From NCBI GenBank assembly GCA_030746775.1, contig JASLLZ010000027.1, positions 1 to 32,608 of the forward strand: 32,608 nt of DNA, read 5' to 3'. Positions 16,985 through 26,229 of this stretch are shown piece by piece (the first letter of the stretch is position 1; each line of letters opens with the position of its first letter). A program made the translations under genes and the position numbers. The DNA comes from Rhodospirillales bacterium. Lineage in GTDB: Bacteria > Pseudomonadota > Alphaproteobacteria > Rhodospirillales > JASLLZ01. The notes beneath the pieces were generated by a model, which was not told the origin of the DNA, ran no database searches, and worked only from the letters and a program-made list of their open reading frames with translations.

Positions 16985-17860
16985 ATGACCTCGGAACCAC
17001 AAAGCCTCGGCGGGGAAGGAGGCGAGGTGCCCGCGATGGAGCGGGCGCCCATCTCGGCCCTTCCGAGACGGGCAATGGGGAAAGGTACGGCGGCCGGCAA
17101 CGGTTGGCGGGACTTGGAGGAAGAGTTGGACGCCTGGGCCGATGGGGACCGGGCGGCGGACCTTTGGTGGCGCGACGACGATGCCCGTGGCCCGACGCCG
17201 GCCTTGCGACGCCTGCTGGCGCTGTCCGACGAGACTTCTATCCCGTTGACCCTCGCCGTGGTGCCCCTGGGCACCGAGATCGCCTTGGCGCAAGTGTTGG
17301 AGGCCGTGCCGGGGGTGAAAGTGATCCAGCACGGTTATGCCCATGTCAATCATGGGGGCGCGGACGGAAAGAAAGCGGAATTGGCCGCCGGCCGTCCAGC
17401 CGAAGAGGCGCTTGGCGAATTGATCCGCGGTCGACGGCGGCTGACGGATCTGTTCGATGGCCGATTTCATGCCGTCCTGGCGCCGCCGTGGAACCGCATT
17501 GACCCGCTCTTGGTGCCGGCCCTGCCGGGTGCCGGATTTCGCGGTCTGTCCGCCTTTGGCGCTCGGCAATCGGTTGAACCCGCCCCCGGCCTGATCCAGG
17601 GCAATTGCCACGTCGATATTGTGGATTGGCGGGGAAGTCGCGGATTTGTCGGCGAGGAGGCGGCACTCGCCGCGATCGTCGATCATCTTGCCTGGCGGCG
17701 CCGGTGCGAGGCGGACGCCGAGGAAGCAACCGGCATTCTCACGCATCACTTGGTAATGGACGACGCTTGCTGGGCGTTTCTCGCCACCCTGATGGCGCGC
17801 ACCCAGGCCCACCGGGCGGTCCGTTGGCTCGACGTGGAAGAAGCATTATGGCTCGGGTGA
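16985..17860 (+). CDS. NodB-like polysaccharide deacetylase
   Basis: Carbohydrate esterase 4-type enzymes remove N- or O-acetyl groups from glycans with a divalent metal. In this 291-residue protein the metal/catalytic aspartates lie in WWRDDDA (Asp64-Asp66), and the histidine pair is in HGYAHVNH (His116, His120). The APPWNR block supplies the usual arginine/tryptophan loop. The N-terminal 40 residues look disordered and lack a clear signal peptide, so location is uncertain. It starts nine bases after the ABC fusion gene and overlaps the next gene. In this position it probably modifies the glycan made by the upstream glycosyltransferases. Family assignment is good; the substrate is inferred. 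Confidence 0.8.
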   Translation: MTSEPQSLGGEGGEVPAMERAPISALPRRAMGKGTAAGNGWRDLEEELDAWADGDRAADLWWRDDDARGPTPALRRLLALSDETSIPLTLAVVPLGTEIALAQVLEAVPGVKVIQHGYAHVNHGGADGKKAELAAGRPAEEALGELIRGRRRLTDLFDGRFHAVLAPPWNRIDPLLVPALPGAGFRGLSAFGARQSVEPAPGLIQGNCHVDIVDWRGSRGFVGEEAALAAIVDHLAWRRRCEADAEEATGILTHHLVMDDACWAFLATLMARTQAHRAVRWLDVEEALWLG

Positions 17861-18354
17861 TGACGATTCACGGCTACCCCCCGGACGCCGTCCGCGCCGA
17901 TTATGCGCGTGCCGGCCTGGGCTTGGGGTTGTGCGGTTTGCCCCTTGCCGTGATCGATCTTCCCTTGGCCATCACTGTCGTCTTGGCCCTTGCGGTTGGC
18001 CTGTTTGCCTTTTATGGCCTGCGGATCGCGGCCCAGCAGTCGATGAACCTGCGGGCGACCGACGACGCCATCCAATCATCGGGCTGGCGCCGTGTCCGTC
18101 TCGCCTGGGGCGAGTTGTCGAGCGTCTCGCTGGCCTACTATTCGATCCGGCGCGAGGGCGGCGAAGGATGGATGCAGCTTCGTCTGACCGGTAAGGGCGG
18201 CACGCTGCGCATAGAATCGACACTCGACGGCTTCGATGCCATCGCCCGAAAGGCAATTCGGTCCGCCGCCGACAACGGTCTTGAACTTGACCGAACGACA
18301 AGGGCCAACCTGCACCTTCTCGGCCTGTCAGTTCCTGGCGAGGAGGACGCGTGA
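17848..18354 (+). CDS. Small two-helix membrane protein, unknown function
   Basis: This 168-residue protein is not recognised. After about 25 residues come two closely spaced hydrophobic segments (GLGLGLCGLPLAVIDLPLA and ITVVLALAVGLFAFYGLRIA), then a soluble domain of about 110 residues with alternating strands (WRRVRLAWGELSSVSLAYYS, WMQLRLTGKGGTLRIES), reminiscent of a membrane-tethered PH-like fold. The ATG at 17848 has GGAAGAA five bases upstream; an ATG at 17860 overlaps the deacetylase stop as TGATG and is almost as good. Its stop overlaps the importer ATPase start (GTGA). The position suggests an accessory role in the envelope glycan or transport system, but nothing in the sequence proves it. 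Confidence 0.65.
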   Translation: MARVMTIHGYPPDAVRADYARAGLGLGLCGLPLAVIDLPLAITVVLALAVGLFAFYGLRIAAQQSMNLRATDDAIQSSGWRRVRLAWGELSSVSLAYYSIRREGGEGWMQLRLTGKGGTLRIESTLDGFDAIARKAIRSAADNGLELDRTTRANLHLLGLSVPGEEDA

Positions 18355-20267
18355 ACGACCTCTTGCAAGTTCGCGACCTGAAGGTCGAATTCGCCACCCG
18401 CGCTGGTGCCGTGCGCGCCCTTGACGGTGTTTCGTTTCGCGTCAAGGCGGGCTCGACGGTTGCCCTGGTGGGCGAATCCGGTTCGGGAAAATCGGTGACT
18501 GCCCAGGCCATCCTGGGGCTGTTGCCACGGAACGGACGTATCACCGGCGGTGAAATTCTGTTCGCCAATTCGGAACGGAAAACTCCCGGCATGATTGGCG
18601 AGAAGCGCGGGGATCTGGTTGACTTGGCCACCGTCGATCCCGACAGCCGGGCCTTCCGCTGTATCCGGGGCGACCGAATTTCAATGATTTTCCAAGAGCC
18701 CATGACCTCGCTGTCGCCGTTGCATACGATAGGGGACCAGATCGTCGAAGCCCTTCTCCTGCATCGCCCGATGAAACGCCGCGAAGGACGCGACGTCGTC
18801 GAGCAGATGCTGCGCATGGTGGGATACCCCGATCCCGGGCGGGCCTACGACACCTACCCGTTCGAACTGTCCGGGGGACTGCGCCAGCGGGCCATGATCG
18901 CCATGGCCCTGGTCTGTCACCCGGCGCTCCTCATCGCCGACGAGCCGAGTACCGCGCTGGACGTCACCATCCAGGCTCAGATTTTGAAGCTGATTCAGGA
19001 CTTGCAGGTAGAGCTTGGCATGGCCGTCCTGATCATCACCCATGACCTTGGCGTCGTCGCCAACGTCGCCGACGAAGTGGTCGTGGTCTACAATGGCGAG
19101 GTTATGGAGAGCGGCACTCTGGAGGACATCTTCCGCCACCCGAGCCATCCTTACCTCAAGGCCCTGTTGCAGGCGGTGCCCCACTTCGAGATGGCTGCCG
19201 GCGAGCGCTTGGTGCCCCTGCGCGAAATCAAGCCCAAGGCCGGCCATCTGCTGTCGGAAAAGACGCCCGGGCCGGCGGTGATCGACGAGTCGCCTCTGCT
19301 TGACGTGCGCCACGTGACCAAGAATTTCTCGACGCGCAAAGGCGGCGGGTTTTTTGGCGCCGGGTCACGGACCCGCGTACGCGCCGTCGATGACGTGAGT
19401 TTCGAGGTGCGGCGCGGCGAGTGTCTGGGGCTGGTTGGAGAAAGCGGCTGCGGCAAGACAACCGTCAGCAAGATCATCATGCGCGCGCTGGACGCCGACA
19501 GCGGCCAGGTGTTTTACAACAACGACGGCGTGGCGATCGATTTATTGTCCTTGGACGACAAGGCGATGGTGCCTTTGCGCAACGCCATCCAGTACATGTT
19601 CCAAGACCCCTTTGGGTCGCTCAATCCGCGCATGACCGTCTTCGAAGTCGTCAGCGAGCCCCTGGTCATCCACGAGAAGGGCGATCTCGACTACCGCCGC
19701 CAAATGGTCATGGAGTTGTTGCGCGTGGTCGGACTCGATCCCCGATACCTGAATCGCTATCCGCACAGTTTCTCCGGCGGCCAGCGCCAGCGCATCGGGA
19801 TCGCCCGGGCCTTGGCGCTGCAACCGGACCTGTTGATTTGCGACGAGCCGGTCTCGGCGCTCGATGTCTCGGTTCAGGCGCAGGTGCTCAATCTGCTCAA
19901 GGACCTGCAAACCGAGTTTGGGCTCACCTATCTGTTCACTTCCCACAATTTGGCGGCGGTCAACTACATGGCCGAACGCATTGCCGTCATGTGCGCCGGC
20001 CGCGTCGTGGAGATGGCGCCGCGCGAGGCCTTGTTCCAAAACCCGACCCATCCCTATACCCGCGCCTTGGTAGCGGCGGTGCCTTTCCCCGATCCCGACC
20101 GCCGGCTTGACTTTTCGGCCCTCATGGAAGGGCGGGCCTCCGATCCCGAGGCTTGGCCACATCCCTTCTGCTCCGAAGAAGATAGTGCCATGCCTCTAAT
20201 CGATCTGGGCGGCGGGCATCTCGTTCGCGCCCATCATGACCCCGGGATCGACAGGGTACGGCCATGA
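18351..20267 (+). CDS. Peptide-type ABC importer ATPase, two fused nucleotide-binding domains (YejF-like)
   Basis: This 638-residue cytoplasmic protein supplies both ATPase halves of a peptide/nickel-type importer. Domain 1: Walker A GESGSGKS (41-48), signature LSGGLRQR, Walker [13 protein letters not shown]. Domain 2: Walker A GESGCGKT (363-370), signature FSGGQRQR, Walker [13 protein letters not shown]. Both have the histidine of the H-loop (THD and SHN) and the C-terminal oligopeptide-transporter region HPYLKALL / HPYTRAL. All catalytic motifs are intact, in contrast to the ABC fusion protein upstream. The GTG at 18351 overlaps the preceding stop (GTGA), and its own stop overlaps the binding-protein start (ATGA). 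The fused arrangement is like YejF and GsiA. Confidence 0.9.
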   Translation: MNDLLQVRDLKVEFATRAGAVRALDGVSFRVKAGSTVALVGESGSGKSVTAQAILGLLPRNGRITGGEILFANSERKTPGMIGEKRGDLVDLATVDPDSRAFRCIRGDRISMIFQEPMTSLSPLHTIGDQIVEALLLHRPMKRREGRDVVEQMLRMVGYPDPGRAYDTYPFELSGGLRQRAMIAMALVCHPALLIADEPSTALDVTIQAQILKLIQDLQVELGMAVLIITHDLGVVANVADEVVVVYNGEVMESGTLEDIFRHPSHPYLKALLQAVPHFEMAAGERLVPLREIKPKAGHLLSEKTPGPAVIDESPLLDVRHVTKNFSTRKGGGFFGAGSRTRVRAVDDVSFEVRRGECLGLVGESGCGKTTVSKIIMRALDADSGQVFYNNDGVAIDLLSLDDKAMVPLRNAIQYMFQDPFGSLNPRMTVFEVVSEPLVIHEKGDLDYRRQMVMELLRVVGLDPRYLNRYPHSFSGGQRQRIGIARALALQPDLLICDEPVSALDVSVQAQVLNLLKDLQTEFGLTYLFTSHNLAAVNYMAERIAVMCAGRVVEMAPREALFQNPTHPYTRALVAAVPFPDPDRRLDFSALMEGRASDPEAWPHPFCSEEDSAMPLIDLGGGHLVRAHHDPGIDRVRP

Positions 20268-22198
20268 GCGGCACTGCGCGGCGCCTGGCCCCGGTCGCCA
20301 TTGCGGTCCTCGCCTGTCTGCCGGCGCGGGCAGACCCCGCCCCGGCCACCTTTATCGAGACCCCGATGCTCGCGGCCAAGGTGACGAGTGGCGAATTGCC
20401 GGCGGTGGATGAGCGCGTACCCAGTGTCCCCCTGGTCGTCACTTTCGACGGCGAGGAGCGGACGATCGGCCGTCATGGCGGTACCCTGCGCACCGTTTCG
20501 GGCCGGCGCAAGGATATCCGCCTGATGGTGGTCTACGGTTACGCCCGGTTGGTCGGCTACGATACCGAATTCAACCTCAAGGCGGACATCTTGGAACGGG
20601 TCGACGTCGTGCGCGACCGTGTCTTCACGCTCCATCTCAGGAAGGGACATCGGTGGTCCGACGGCAATCCCTTCACCACCGAGGACTTCCGCTATTATTG
20701 GGAGGACATGGCGACCAACCCCGAGGTTTCGCCGGTCGGCCCGCCGCGAACGATGGTGGTTGACGGCGAACGGCCACGTTTCGAAGTCCTGGACGAGACC
20801 ACCGTGCGCTACAGCTGGTCCAAGCCCAATCCCTTTTTCCTGCCCGCCCTGGCCGGGACGTCACCGCTCTTTATCTACCGGCCGGCCCATTACCTGAAGC
20901 AGTTTCACGCCCGCCACGCCCATCCCGTGGATATCAAGCGCCGGGTCAAGGAAGCCGGGCAACGGAACTGGGTGGCGCTGCACTTCCGCCACGATCGCAT
21001 GTACAAGAACGACAATCCCAAGCTGCCTTCCTTGCAGCCCTGGGTCAACAGCACGCCGCCGCCGGCCCAGCGCTATGTTTTCGTGCGCAATCCCTATTTC
21101 CACCGCGTCGATTCGGAGGGCCGCCAACTTCCCTACATCGACCAGGTCGCGATGAGCATCGCCAGCGCCAAGCTGGTGCCCGTCAAGGTGGGAGGCGGCG
21201 AATCGGACCTGCAAGCCCGCAACCTTCAGTTCAATAACTATACCTTCCTCAAAGAGGGCGAAGAGCGTAACGGCTACACTGTGCGGCTGTGGCAGTCGGC
21301 CAAGGGCTCGAAGATGGCTCTGTTTCCCAACCTCAACATCGATGACCCGGTCTGGCGCAAGTTATTTCGCAATTCCGAGTTCCGTCGCGCCCTATCGCTG
21401 GGCGCCGATCGTCACGAGATCAATCAGGTCATTTATTTCGGACTCGCTTTGGTATCCAACAATACCGTCCTGCCGCAAAGTCCGCTTTATCGCAAAATCT
21501 ATGCCCGTCAATGGGCCGACTTCGATGTCGATCAGGCGAACCGGATCCTCGACGACCTTGGTCTCACCAAGCGGGATGATCGAGGCATCCGTCTGTTGCC
21601 CGACGGCCGCACCATGGAGATCATCGTCGAGACGGCGGGTGAGGACAGCGAGCAGACCGACGTGCTGCAGCTTGTCCATGACGGCTGGCTAAAGTTGGGC
21701 ATCAAGCTGCACGCTAAACCGCGGCAGCGCGAGGTCTTCCGCAATCGCGTCTTTGCCGGATTGGCGCAAATGTCGGTGTGGTCGGGCCTTGAGAACGGCG
21801 TGCCGACGCCCGAACTCAGTCCCGAGGAATTGGCCCCCACCAGCCAACAGCAGTTGCAATGGCCCAAATGGGGACAGCACTACCAGACCATGGGCAGGGC
21901 GGGACAAGCGGTGGATATGAAATCAGCCCAGGAATTGGCCCGCCTGAACGCGGCGTGGCGCTTCGCCGATAATCGGCAAACAAAGGAGGACATCTGGCGC
22001 AAGATGCTGAAGATCCACGCCGACGAAGTGTTCTCCATTGGCTTGATCTGTGGTGTGCCTCAGCCCGTGGTGGTAAGCAACCGTCTGCGCAACGTGCCCA
22101 AGGAGGCGATTTACAACTGGAACCCCGGCGCCTTTTTCGGCATCTACCGCCCCGATTCCTTCTGGTTCGCCGACGACGGCAAACCGGGAAGCCAGTGA
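20264..22198 (+). CDS. Periplasmic substrate-binding protein, family 5 (oligopeptide-type)
   Basis: This is an extracytoplasmic solute-binding protein of 644 residues that delivers substrate to the two permeases downstream. An N-terminal signal peptide of about 23 residues ends LACLPARA, with probable cleavage before DPAPA. Mature sequence shows family 5 features: FTLHLRKGHRWSDGNPFTTEDFRYYWEDM near residue 125, the FRRALSLGADRHEINQVIYFG block, and a C-terminal AIYNWNPGAFFGIYRPDSFWF. It is larger than OppA or DppA, closer to YejA-like and other large family 5 proteins. The ATG overlaps the ATPase stop. The ligand may be a peptide or an oligosaccharide. The coupling to a deacetylase gene makes a glycan fragment worth considering. 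Confidence 0.88.
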   Translation: MSGTARRLAPVAIAVLACLPARADPAPATFIETPMLAAKVTSGELPAVDERVPSVPLVVTFDGEERTIGRHGGTLRTVSGRRKDIRLMVVYGYARLVGYDTEFNLKADILERVDVVRDRVFTLHLRKGHRWSDGNPFTTEDFRYYWEDMATNPEVSPVGPPRTMVVDGERPRFEVLDETTVRYSWSKPNPFFLPALAGTSPLFIYRPAHYLKQFHARHAHPVDIKRRVKEAGQRNWVALHFRHDRMYKNDNPKLPSLQPWVNSTPPPAQRYVFVRNPYFHRVDSEGRQLPYIDQVAMSIASAKLVPVKVGGGESDLQARNLQFNNYTFLKEGEERNGYTVRLWQSAKGSKMALFPNLNIDDPVWRKLFRNSEFRRALSLGADRHEINQVIYFGLALVSNNTVLPQSPLYRKIYARQWADFDVDQANRILDDLGLTKRDDRGIRLLPDGRTMEIIVETAGEDSEQTDVLQLVHDGWLKLGIKLHAKPRQREVFRNRVFAGLAQMSVWSGLENGVPTPELSPEELAPTSQQQLQWPKWGQHYQTMGRAGQAVDMKSAQELARLNAAWRFADNRQTKEDIWRKMLKIHADEVFSIGLICGVPQPVVVSNRLRNVPKEAIYNWNPGAFFGIYRPDSFWFADDGKPGSQ

Positions 22199-22208
22199 GG
22201 GCGCCGCC

Positions 22209-23207
22209 TTGTTCAATTATCTGGCGCGCCGCATTCTGACCATGATCTTGACGCTGCTCGTCATCAGCGGCCTTGTTTTCGTCATCATCCAGCTTCCGCC
22301 CGGTGATTTTCTCAGCACCTACATGGCCGAACTTGAAAGCCAGGGTGAAATCGTCAGTCCCGAAAAAATCGAGCACATGCGCCGCCAGTATGGTCTGGAT
22401 AAGCCCCTGGTCGAGCAATACTTTGTCTGGGTGACGGGTCTTGTTCAGGGCGACCTGGGCTATTCATTCGAGCACAACCTGCCGGTGACCGAGGTGGTCG
22501 GCGACCGGATGCTGCTTTCGATGGTGCTCAACTTCGCCACCATCTTGTTCATTTACCTGGTGTCGTTTCCGATCGGCGTGTATTCGGCCACCCACCAGTA
22601 CAGTTGGGGCGACTACGGCCTCACCCTGCTCGGCTTTCTGGGGTTGGCGACGCCCAACTTTCTCTTGGCGCTGATCATGCTCTATTTCGCCAACGTCGCC
22701 TTCGGGACCTCCGTCGGCACCCTGATGGACGACGTCTACCTGGACCAGCCGTGGAGCATAGACAAGGCGCTTTCCGTCCTTGAGCACCTATGGGTTCCGG
22801 TGTTTGTTATCGGCACCTCGGGGACCGCCGGTATGATCCGCCGCCTGAGAGCCAATTTGCTGGACGAACTGCAAAAGCAATACGTCGTCACGGGGCGTGC
22901 CAAGGGCCTGCCGTCGGGACGCCTGTTGGTCAAATACCCCCTGCGCATGGCACTTAATCCCTTCGTTGCCGATATCGGCAACATGCTGCCTCAGGTGGTT
23001 TCGGGATCGGTTATCGTTTCGGCGGTCATGTCGTTGCCCACCACTGGCCCCATGCTACTCGAGGCACTGCAAAGCCAGGATATGTACCTGGCGGGCTCGT
23101 TCGTCATGTTCCTGGCCCTGCTCACGGTGATCGGAATTTTCATATCCGATATCTTGCTGACGGCGCTGGATCCGCGCATCCGAATGTTTGGGACGGCACA
23201 GCGATGA
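22209..23207 (+). CDS. ABC importer permease (DppB/YejB-like)
   Basis: This is an inner-membrane permease of 332 residues. It opens with RRILTMILTLLVISGLVFVI, then the periplasmic loop with YGLDKPLVEQY, GLVQGDLGYSFEHNLPV typical of DppB-type proteins, four to five further helices, and the cytoplasmic coupling (EAA-type) loop TGRAKGLPSGRLLVKYPLR that contacts the ATPase. The start is a TTG at 22209: it keeps the first membrane helix whole and has GTGAGGGCG upstream, and no ATG precedes the helix. It lies ten bases after the binding-protein stop and overlaps the next permease as ATGA. It pairs with the 23204-24364 permease to make the channel. Confidence 0.9.
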   Translation: MFNYLARRILTMILTLLVISGLVFVIIQLPPGDFLSTYMAELESQGEIVSPEKIEHMRRQYGLDKPLVEQYFVWVTGLVQGDLGYSFEHNLPVTEVVGDRMLLSMVLNFATILFIYLVSFPIGVYSATHQYSWGDYGLTLLGFLGLATPNFLLALIMLYFANVAFGTSVGTLMDDVYLDQPWSIDKALSVLEHLWVPVFVIGTSGTAGMIRRLRANLLDELQKQYVVTGRAKGLPSGRLLVKYPLRMALNPFVADIGNMLPQVVSGSVIVSAVMSLPTTGPMLLEALQSQDMYLAGSFVMFLALLTVIGIFISDILLTALDPRIRMFGTAQR

Positions 23208-24364
23208 GCGACAAACTGGACCATTACGTTTCACGCGAGCCGTTCGATCCGACCGCGATCGAGACTCTGACGTCCGAGCAAGAACAATTCTACATGGCCT
23301 CTCAATGGCGCATGATGTGGTGGCGATTGAAACGCCACAGGGTTGCCGTGATCGCCGGGATTGTTCTCATCCTTAGTTATTGTTCGATCGCCGTCACCGA
23401 GTTCCTCGCTCCCTACGAATTGCACAGCCGGCACACCGATTATATTTACGCGCCGCCGCAAGGCGTCCACCTGTTTCACGAGGGTCGTTTCGTTGGTCCC
23501 TTCGTCTATGGCCTCAAGTATCGGCTCGATATGAAAAATCTAAAGCGGGTGTACACGCCGGACACCCGTGACCCACAGGTCATACGATACTTTTGCGAAG
23601 GCGACGAATACGATTTCTGGGGACTGTTCCGGGCGCGGACCCATCTTGTGTGCGCGGCACGGGGCGGCACGCTTTTCTTGCTTGGCACCGACCGGCTGGG
23701 GCGCGACATGGCATCGCGCCTGCTGTACGCCGGGCGAATTTCGCTAACGGTCGGCCTGGTGGGCATCGCCATCAGCTTTATACTGGGCATCACCATTGGC
23801 GGCGCGGCGGGCTATTTCGGCGGCTGGGTGGACAACGTGGTGCAGCGGGTCATCGAAATTTTGCGCTCGCTGCCCGAGTTGCCGTTATGGATGGCGCTGT
23901 CGGCGGCGCTGCCCGTCACCTGGAGTCCGATCCTGGTGTTTCTAGGCATCACCGTCATCTTAGGATTCTTGGATTGGCCGGGCCTGGCACGTGCCGTGCG
24001 TTCCAAGCTATTGGCCCTGCGCGAGGAGGATTATTGCACCGCCGCCAAGCTCATGGGGGCGCGGCCGGGGCGCATCATCGGTCGCCATTTGCTGCCCAAC
24101 TTCATGAGCCACCTCATCGCTTCGGCGACGCTGTCAATTCCCTCCATGATCCTCGGCGAAACGGCACTCAGCTTCCTTGGTTTGGGCTTGCGGCCTCCGA
24201 TAACCAGCTTCGGGGTCCTCCTGACCGAAGCCCAGAATATCGAAGCGGTGGCTCTCTATCCGTGGCTCTTGCTACCCATGTTGCCGGTCGTCATCTTGGT
24301 GCTGGGCTTCAACTTCCTGGGCGACGGCCTGCGCGACGCCGCCGATCCCTACGCCAACCTTTGA
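23204..24364 (+). CDS. ABC importer permease (DppC/YejE-like)
   Basis: This is the second permease of the importer, 386 residues. The first membrane helix (VAVIAGIVLILSYCSIAVTEFL) is followed by an enlarged periplasmic loop of about 110 residues with a YGLKYRLDMKN segment, then FLLGTDRLGRDMASRLLYAGRISLTVG, the DppC family hallmark. The coupling loop reads AAKLMGARPGRIIGRHLLPN, and SMILGETALSFLGLGLRPP ends the family core. The large loop is shared by YejE-like permeases. The ATG overlaps the first permease stop. The gene ends the long coupled run and meets the leftward methyltransferase gene with no gap between the two stop codons. No obvious shared terminator hairpin was seen. Confidence 0.9.
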   Translation: MSDKLDHYVSREPFDPTAIETLTSEQEQFYMASQWRMMWWRLKRHRVAVIAGIVLILSYCSIAVTEFLAPYELHSRHTDYIYAPPQGVHLFHEGRFVGPFVYGLKYRLDMKNLKRVYTPDTRDPQVIRYFCEGDEYDFWGLFRARTHLVCAARGGTLFLLGTDRLGRDMASRLLYAGRISLTVGLVGIAISFILGITIGGAAGYFGGWVDNVVQRVIEILRSLPELPLWMALSAALPVTWSPILVFLGITVILGFLDWPGLARAVRSKLLALREEDYCTAAKLMGARPGRIIGRHLLPNFMSHLIASATLSIPSMILGETALSFLGLGLRPPITSFGVLLTEAQNIEAVALYPWLLLPMLPVVILVLGFNFLGDGLRDAADPYANL

Positions 24365-25210
24365 TTAGGCTATCTTGCGCAGCCACAGGCTCGATTCGGT
24401 GGCGCCCTTGACCAGGGGCAGGCGCCCGACCACCGTCGCCGCCACGGCGCCGGCCATTCGCGTCGCCGCGAAGCGGCTTGAGAACAGCACTTCGAAGGCA
24501 CCGCCGAAGAGAAGCGGCGCCACGCCAAGTTGTTCGTTATATCCGCGCCAAGCCCAGTCTTCGGGGTAGTCGTCGGGAAGAAAAACGTCGTGAACGTGCA
24601 CCACGGCACCCACCGGGAGCGACGGCAAAACCCGGTTGAGCAGCACATCGACATCGCTTCCCGGCACCAGGATGTGGCTCGAATCAATCATCAGAACGTC
24701 ACCCCCCTCAAGGCCCTGGAAGAGACCGTCTCCGGCCTCTTGAACCGTCGAGCGGACGACCTCCACCGGCAGACGCGACAGGTCGGCGCGCGGCGCCGGG
24801 TCGATGGCGGTGATGGTTGTATTCAATCCGCCGTCGCCGACGGCGCCCACGACGAAGCGGGTCGAATGACCGGCCCCAACCTCGACAACGCGCCTAGGCT
24901 TCAAGGAGCGCACCAAGGCGTAGGCGGCGGCGCCATCGAGGCGGGGAAACCAATCCTGGGTCCAGCGCGGCGCCGGCGGCGGTTCACCGCCGATGCGTTC
25001 AAGTTCGGGCCCGAAGCCGTCGATGGTCGAGAGAAAAGCGTTGAATACGTCTTCGCGTGACCGCAACAGCGCCTCGACCTCCGGGTAGGGCGGGCGCCCA
25101 CCCGATCCCGTCACCTCGGCGGCATAGCGGTAGGGGATGAAGAATCCGCGCCGCGCCAGTCCGCTAAGTGTCATCGCCCGGGCCAGCACCCCGCGCCACC
25201 GTCCATTCAT
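24365..25210 (-). CDS. Class I SAM-dependent methyltransferase
   Basis: This 281-residue protein has the Rossmann-like SAM fold: motif I VVEVGAGHSTRFVVGA, the acidic end of strand two in ITAIDPAPR, then DVLMIDSSHIL and VVHVHDVFLPDDYPEDW, typical of the Methyltransf_24 group often found in glycan and polyketide contexts. The N-terminal 100 residues (YAAEVTGSGGRPPYPEVEALL and onwards) form a helical substrate-side domain. It is read leftward, convergent with the importer and divergent from the second methyltransferase. The ATG at 25210 is the only start that retains the whole helical region. The acceptor is unknown. Confidence 0.75.
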   Translation of the reverse strand: MNGRWRGVLARAMTLSGLARRGFFIPYRYAAEVTGSGGRPPYPEVEALLRSREDVFNAFLSTIDGFGPELERIGGEPPPAPRWTQDWFPRLDGAAAYALVRSLKPRRVVEVGAGHSTRFVVGAVGDGGLNTTITAIDPAPRADLSRLPVEVVRSTVQEAGDGLFQGLEGGDVLMIDSSHILVPGSDVDVLLNRVLPSLPVGAVVHVHDVFLPDDYPEDWAWRGYNEQLGVAPLLFGGAFEVLFSSRFAATRMAGAVAATVVGRLPLVKGATESSLWLRKIA

Positions 25211-25241
25211 GCCGCGCCCTTCCCCCGTTAACCACCGTCGA

Positions 25242-25256
25242 CATGATCATATCATG
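25242..25256. promoter_or_regulatory. Inverted repeat between the two methyltransferase genes
   Basis: CATGAT and ATCATG flank a three-base CAT, in the 118-base spacer between divergent genes. A TATAAG at 25293-25298 could be a -10 element for the rightward gene, but no good -35 is present. The repeat could be an operator for either gene. The evidence is positional only. Confidence 0.3.
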
Positions 25257-25328
25257 CCGAATTCCCTATGGGTCTTTATCACCGCCCCTTGGTATAAGAT
25301 GGCCACGCCCGCAATCGGATCTTCGACC

Positions 25329-25820
25329 ATGAGCCGCTTGGATAGCTTTCTACGCCGGATCACCGCACAACGCGATTGTCTCAATGCGGCGGTGGAGCTT
25401 GTCCGCGACGTGGCGGGGCCGGTTCTGGAACTGGGGCTGGGCAATGGCCGCACCTTCGATCACCTGCGCCAGCAATTGCCGGAACGCGAAATCTTTGTCT
25501 TTGACCGTCGCGTCGCCGCCCATCCCGAGTGCGTTCCCGATGACGACCACATGATCCTTGGTGATTTTCACGACACTCTCGGCACGGCGCTCGAACGCAT
25601 CGGCCGGCCGGCGGCATTGGCTCACTGCGACATGGGAAGCGGCAATTCCGAGGCCGATTCGCGCCTGGCCCGAAGCGTCGGGTCGTTACTGAACCCGATC
25701 ATGGTCGCCGGCGGCATTGTGGTGAGCGATCAGGCGATGACGGTCGCCCGATGGGAAGCCCTCTCTCTACCGCCGGGTACGGCTCCGCACCGCTACCACA
25801 TGTGGCGCGTAAAAGACTGA
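25329..25820 (+). CDS. Short class I SAM-dependent methyltransferase-like protein
   Basis: This 163-residue protein contains motif I VLELGLGNGRTFDHLR and the following acidic strand IFVFDRRVAAHP, then HMILGDFHDTL and a C-terminal strand pattern GGIVVSDQAM. Such short proteins beginning MSRLDSF-[IL]-RR are familiar from alphaproteobacteria and are annotated as methyltransferases, though no substrate is known. The ATG at 25329 gives this familiar N-terminus. The frame is open for 64 codons further upstream, but those would cover the promoter spacer and the opposite gene. The ribosome-binding site is weak. A rho-independent terminator lies 40 bases downstream. Confidence 0.75.
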   Translation: MSRLDSFLRRITAQRDCLNAAVELVRDVAGPVLELGLGNGRTFDHLRQQLPEREIFVFDRRVAAHPECVPDDDHMILGDFHDTLGTALERIGRPAALAHCDMGSGNSEADSRLARSVGSLLNPIMVAGGIVVSDQAMTVARWEALSLPPGTAPHRYHMWRVKD

Positions 25821-25859
25821 TTTTAATAAATTAAATCCGTTGAACGGTATGGCGAAATG

Positions 25860-25888
25860 AGGCCCTGACGGTTTTTGGGGCCTTTTCT
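25860..25888 (+). terminator. Rho-independent terminator after the short methyltransferase
   Basis: AGGCCC (25860-25865) pairs with GGGCCT (25878-25883) around a 12-base loop, and a short T run follows. It separates the methyltransferase from the oxidase locus. Confidence 0.6.
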
Positions 25889-26027
25889 CGCGGATCGGCC
25901 ATCGTACCGGCACTTGATATGGGTCCAGGACCATCGATCGGACAACGGTTGAAATGTGCACAGTTGCCCCGCGACCACGACATCGAAGCGGGGCGGAGAG
26001 GCACAGTCTGGACAAAGGAGGGAGGCG

Positions 26028-26210
26028 ATGGCCGACCAAGGATCTGGATCCGTGGCGCCCGAAGGCGGCATGTCCGATGAGCGGATACCATTCATGCAAC
26101 AGGTTCTCGACAGTCCGTTTCTGTTGCTCTTCATCGGCATCACCGTGCCGACGGTCTTTTATCTCATTTGGGGAGTGATGGAAGTCGTTTCGATTCCCAT
26201 CGCCCAATAG
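26028..26210 (+). CDS. B-type cytochrome c oxidase small subunit IIa
   Basis: This 60-residue protein has a single membrane helix near its C-terminus (SPFLLLFIGITVPTVFYLIWGVMEVV), preceded by a short charged N-terminus. That size and topology match subunit IIa of ba3/B-type haem-copper oxidases, which is encoded just before subunit II, as here. A strong site, AAAGGAGGGAGG, precedes the ATG. The gene is intact. Its partners downstream are not (see subunits II and I), so it is probably an orphan. Confidence 0.75.
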   Translation: MADQGSGSVAPEGGMSDERIPFMQQVLDSPFLLLFIGITVPTVFYLIWGVMEVVSIPIAQ

Positions 26211-26229
26211 CCGAGGAGGGGGCGCAGCC

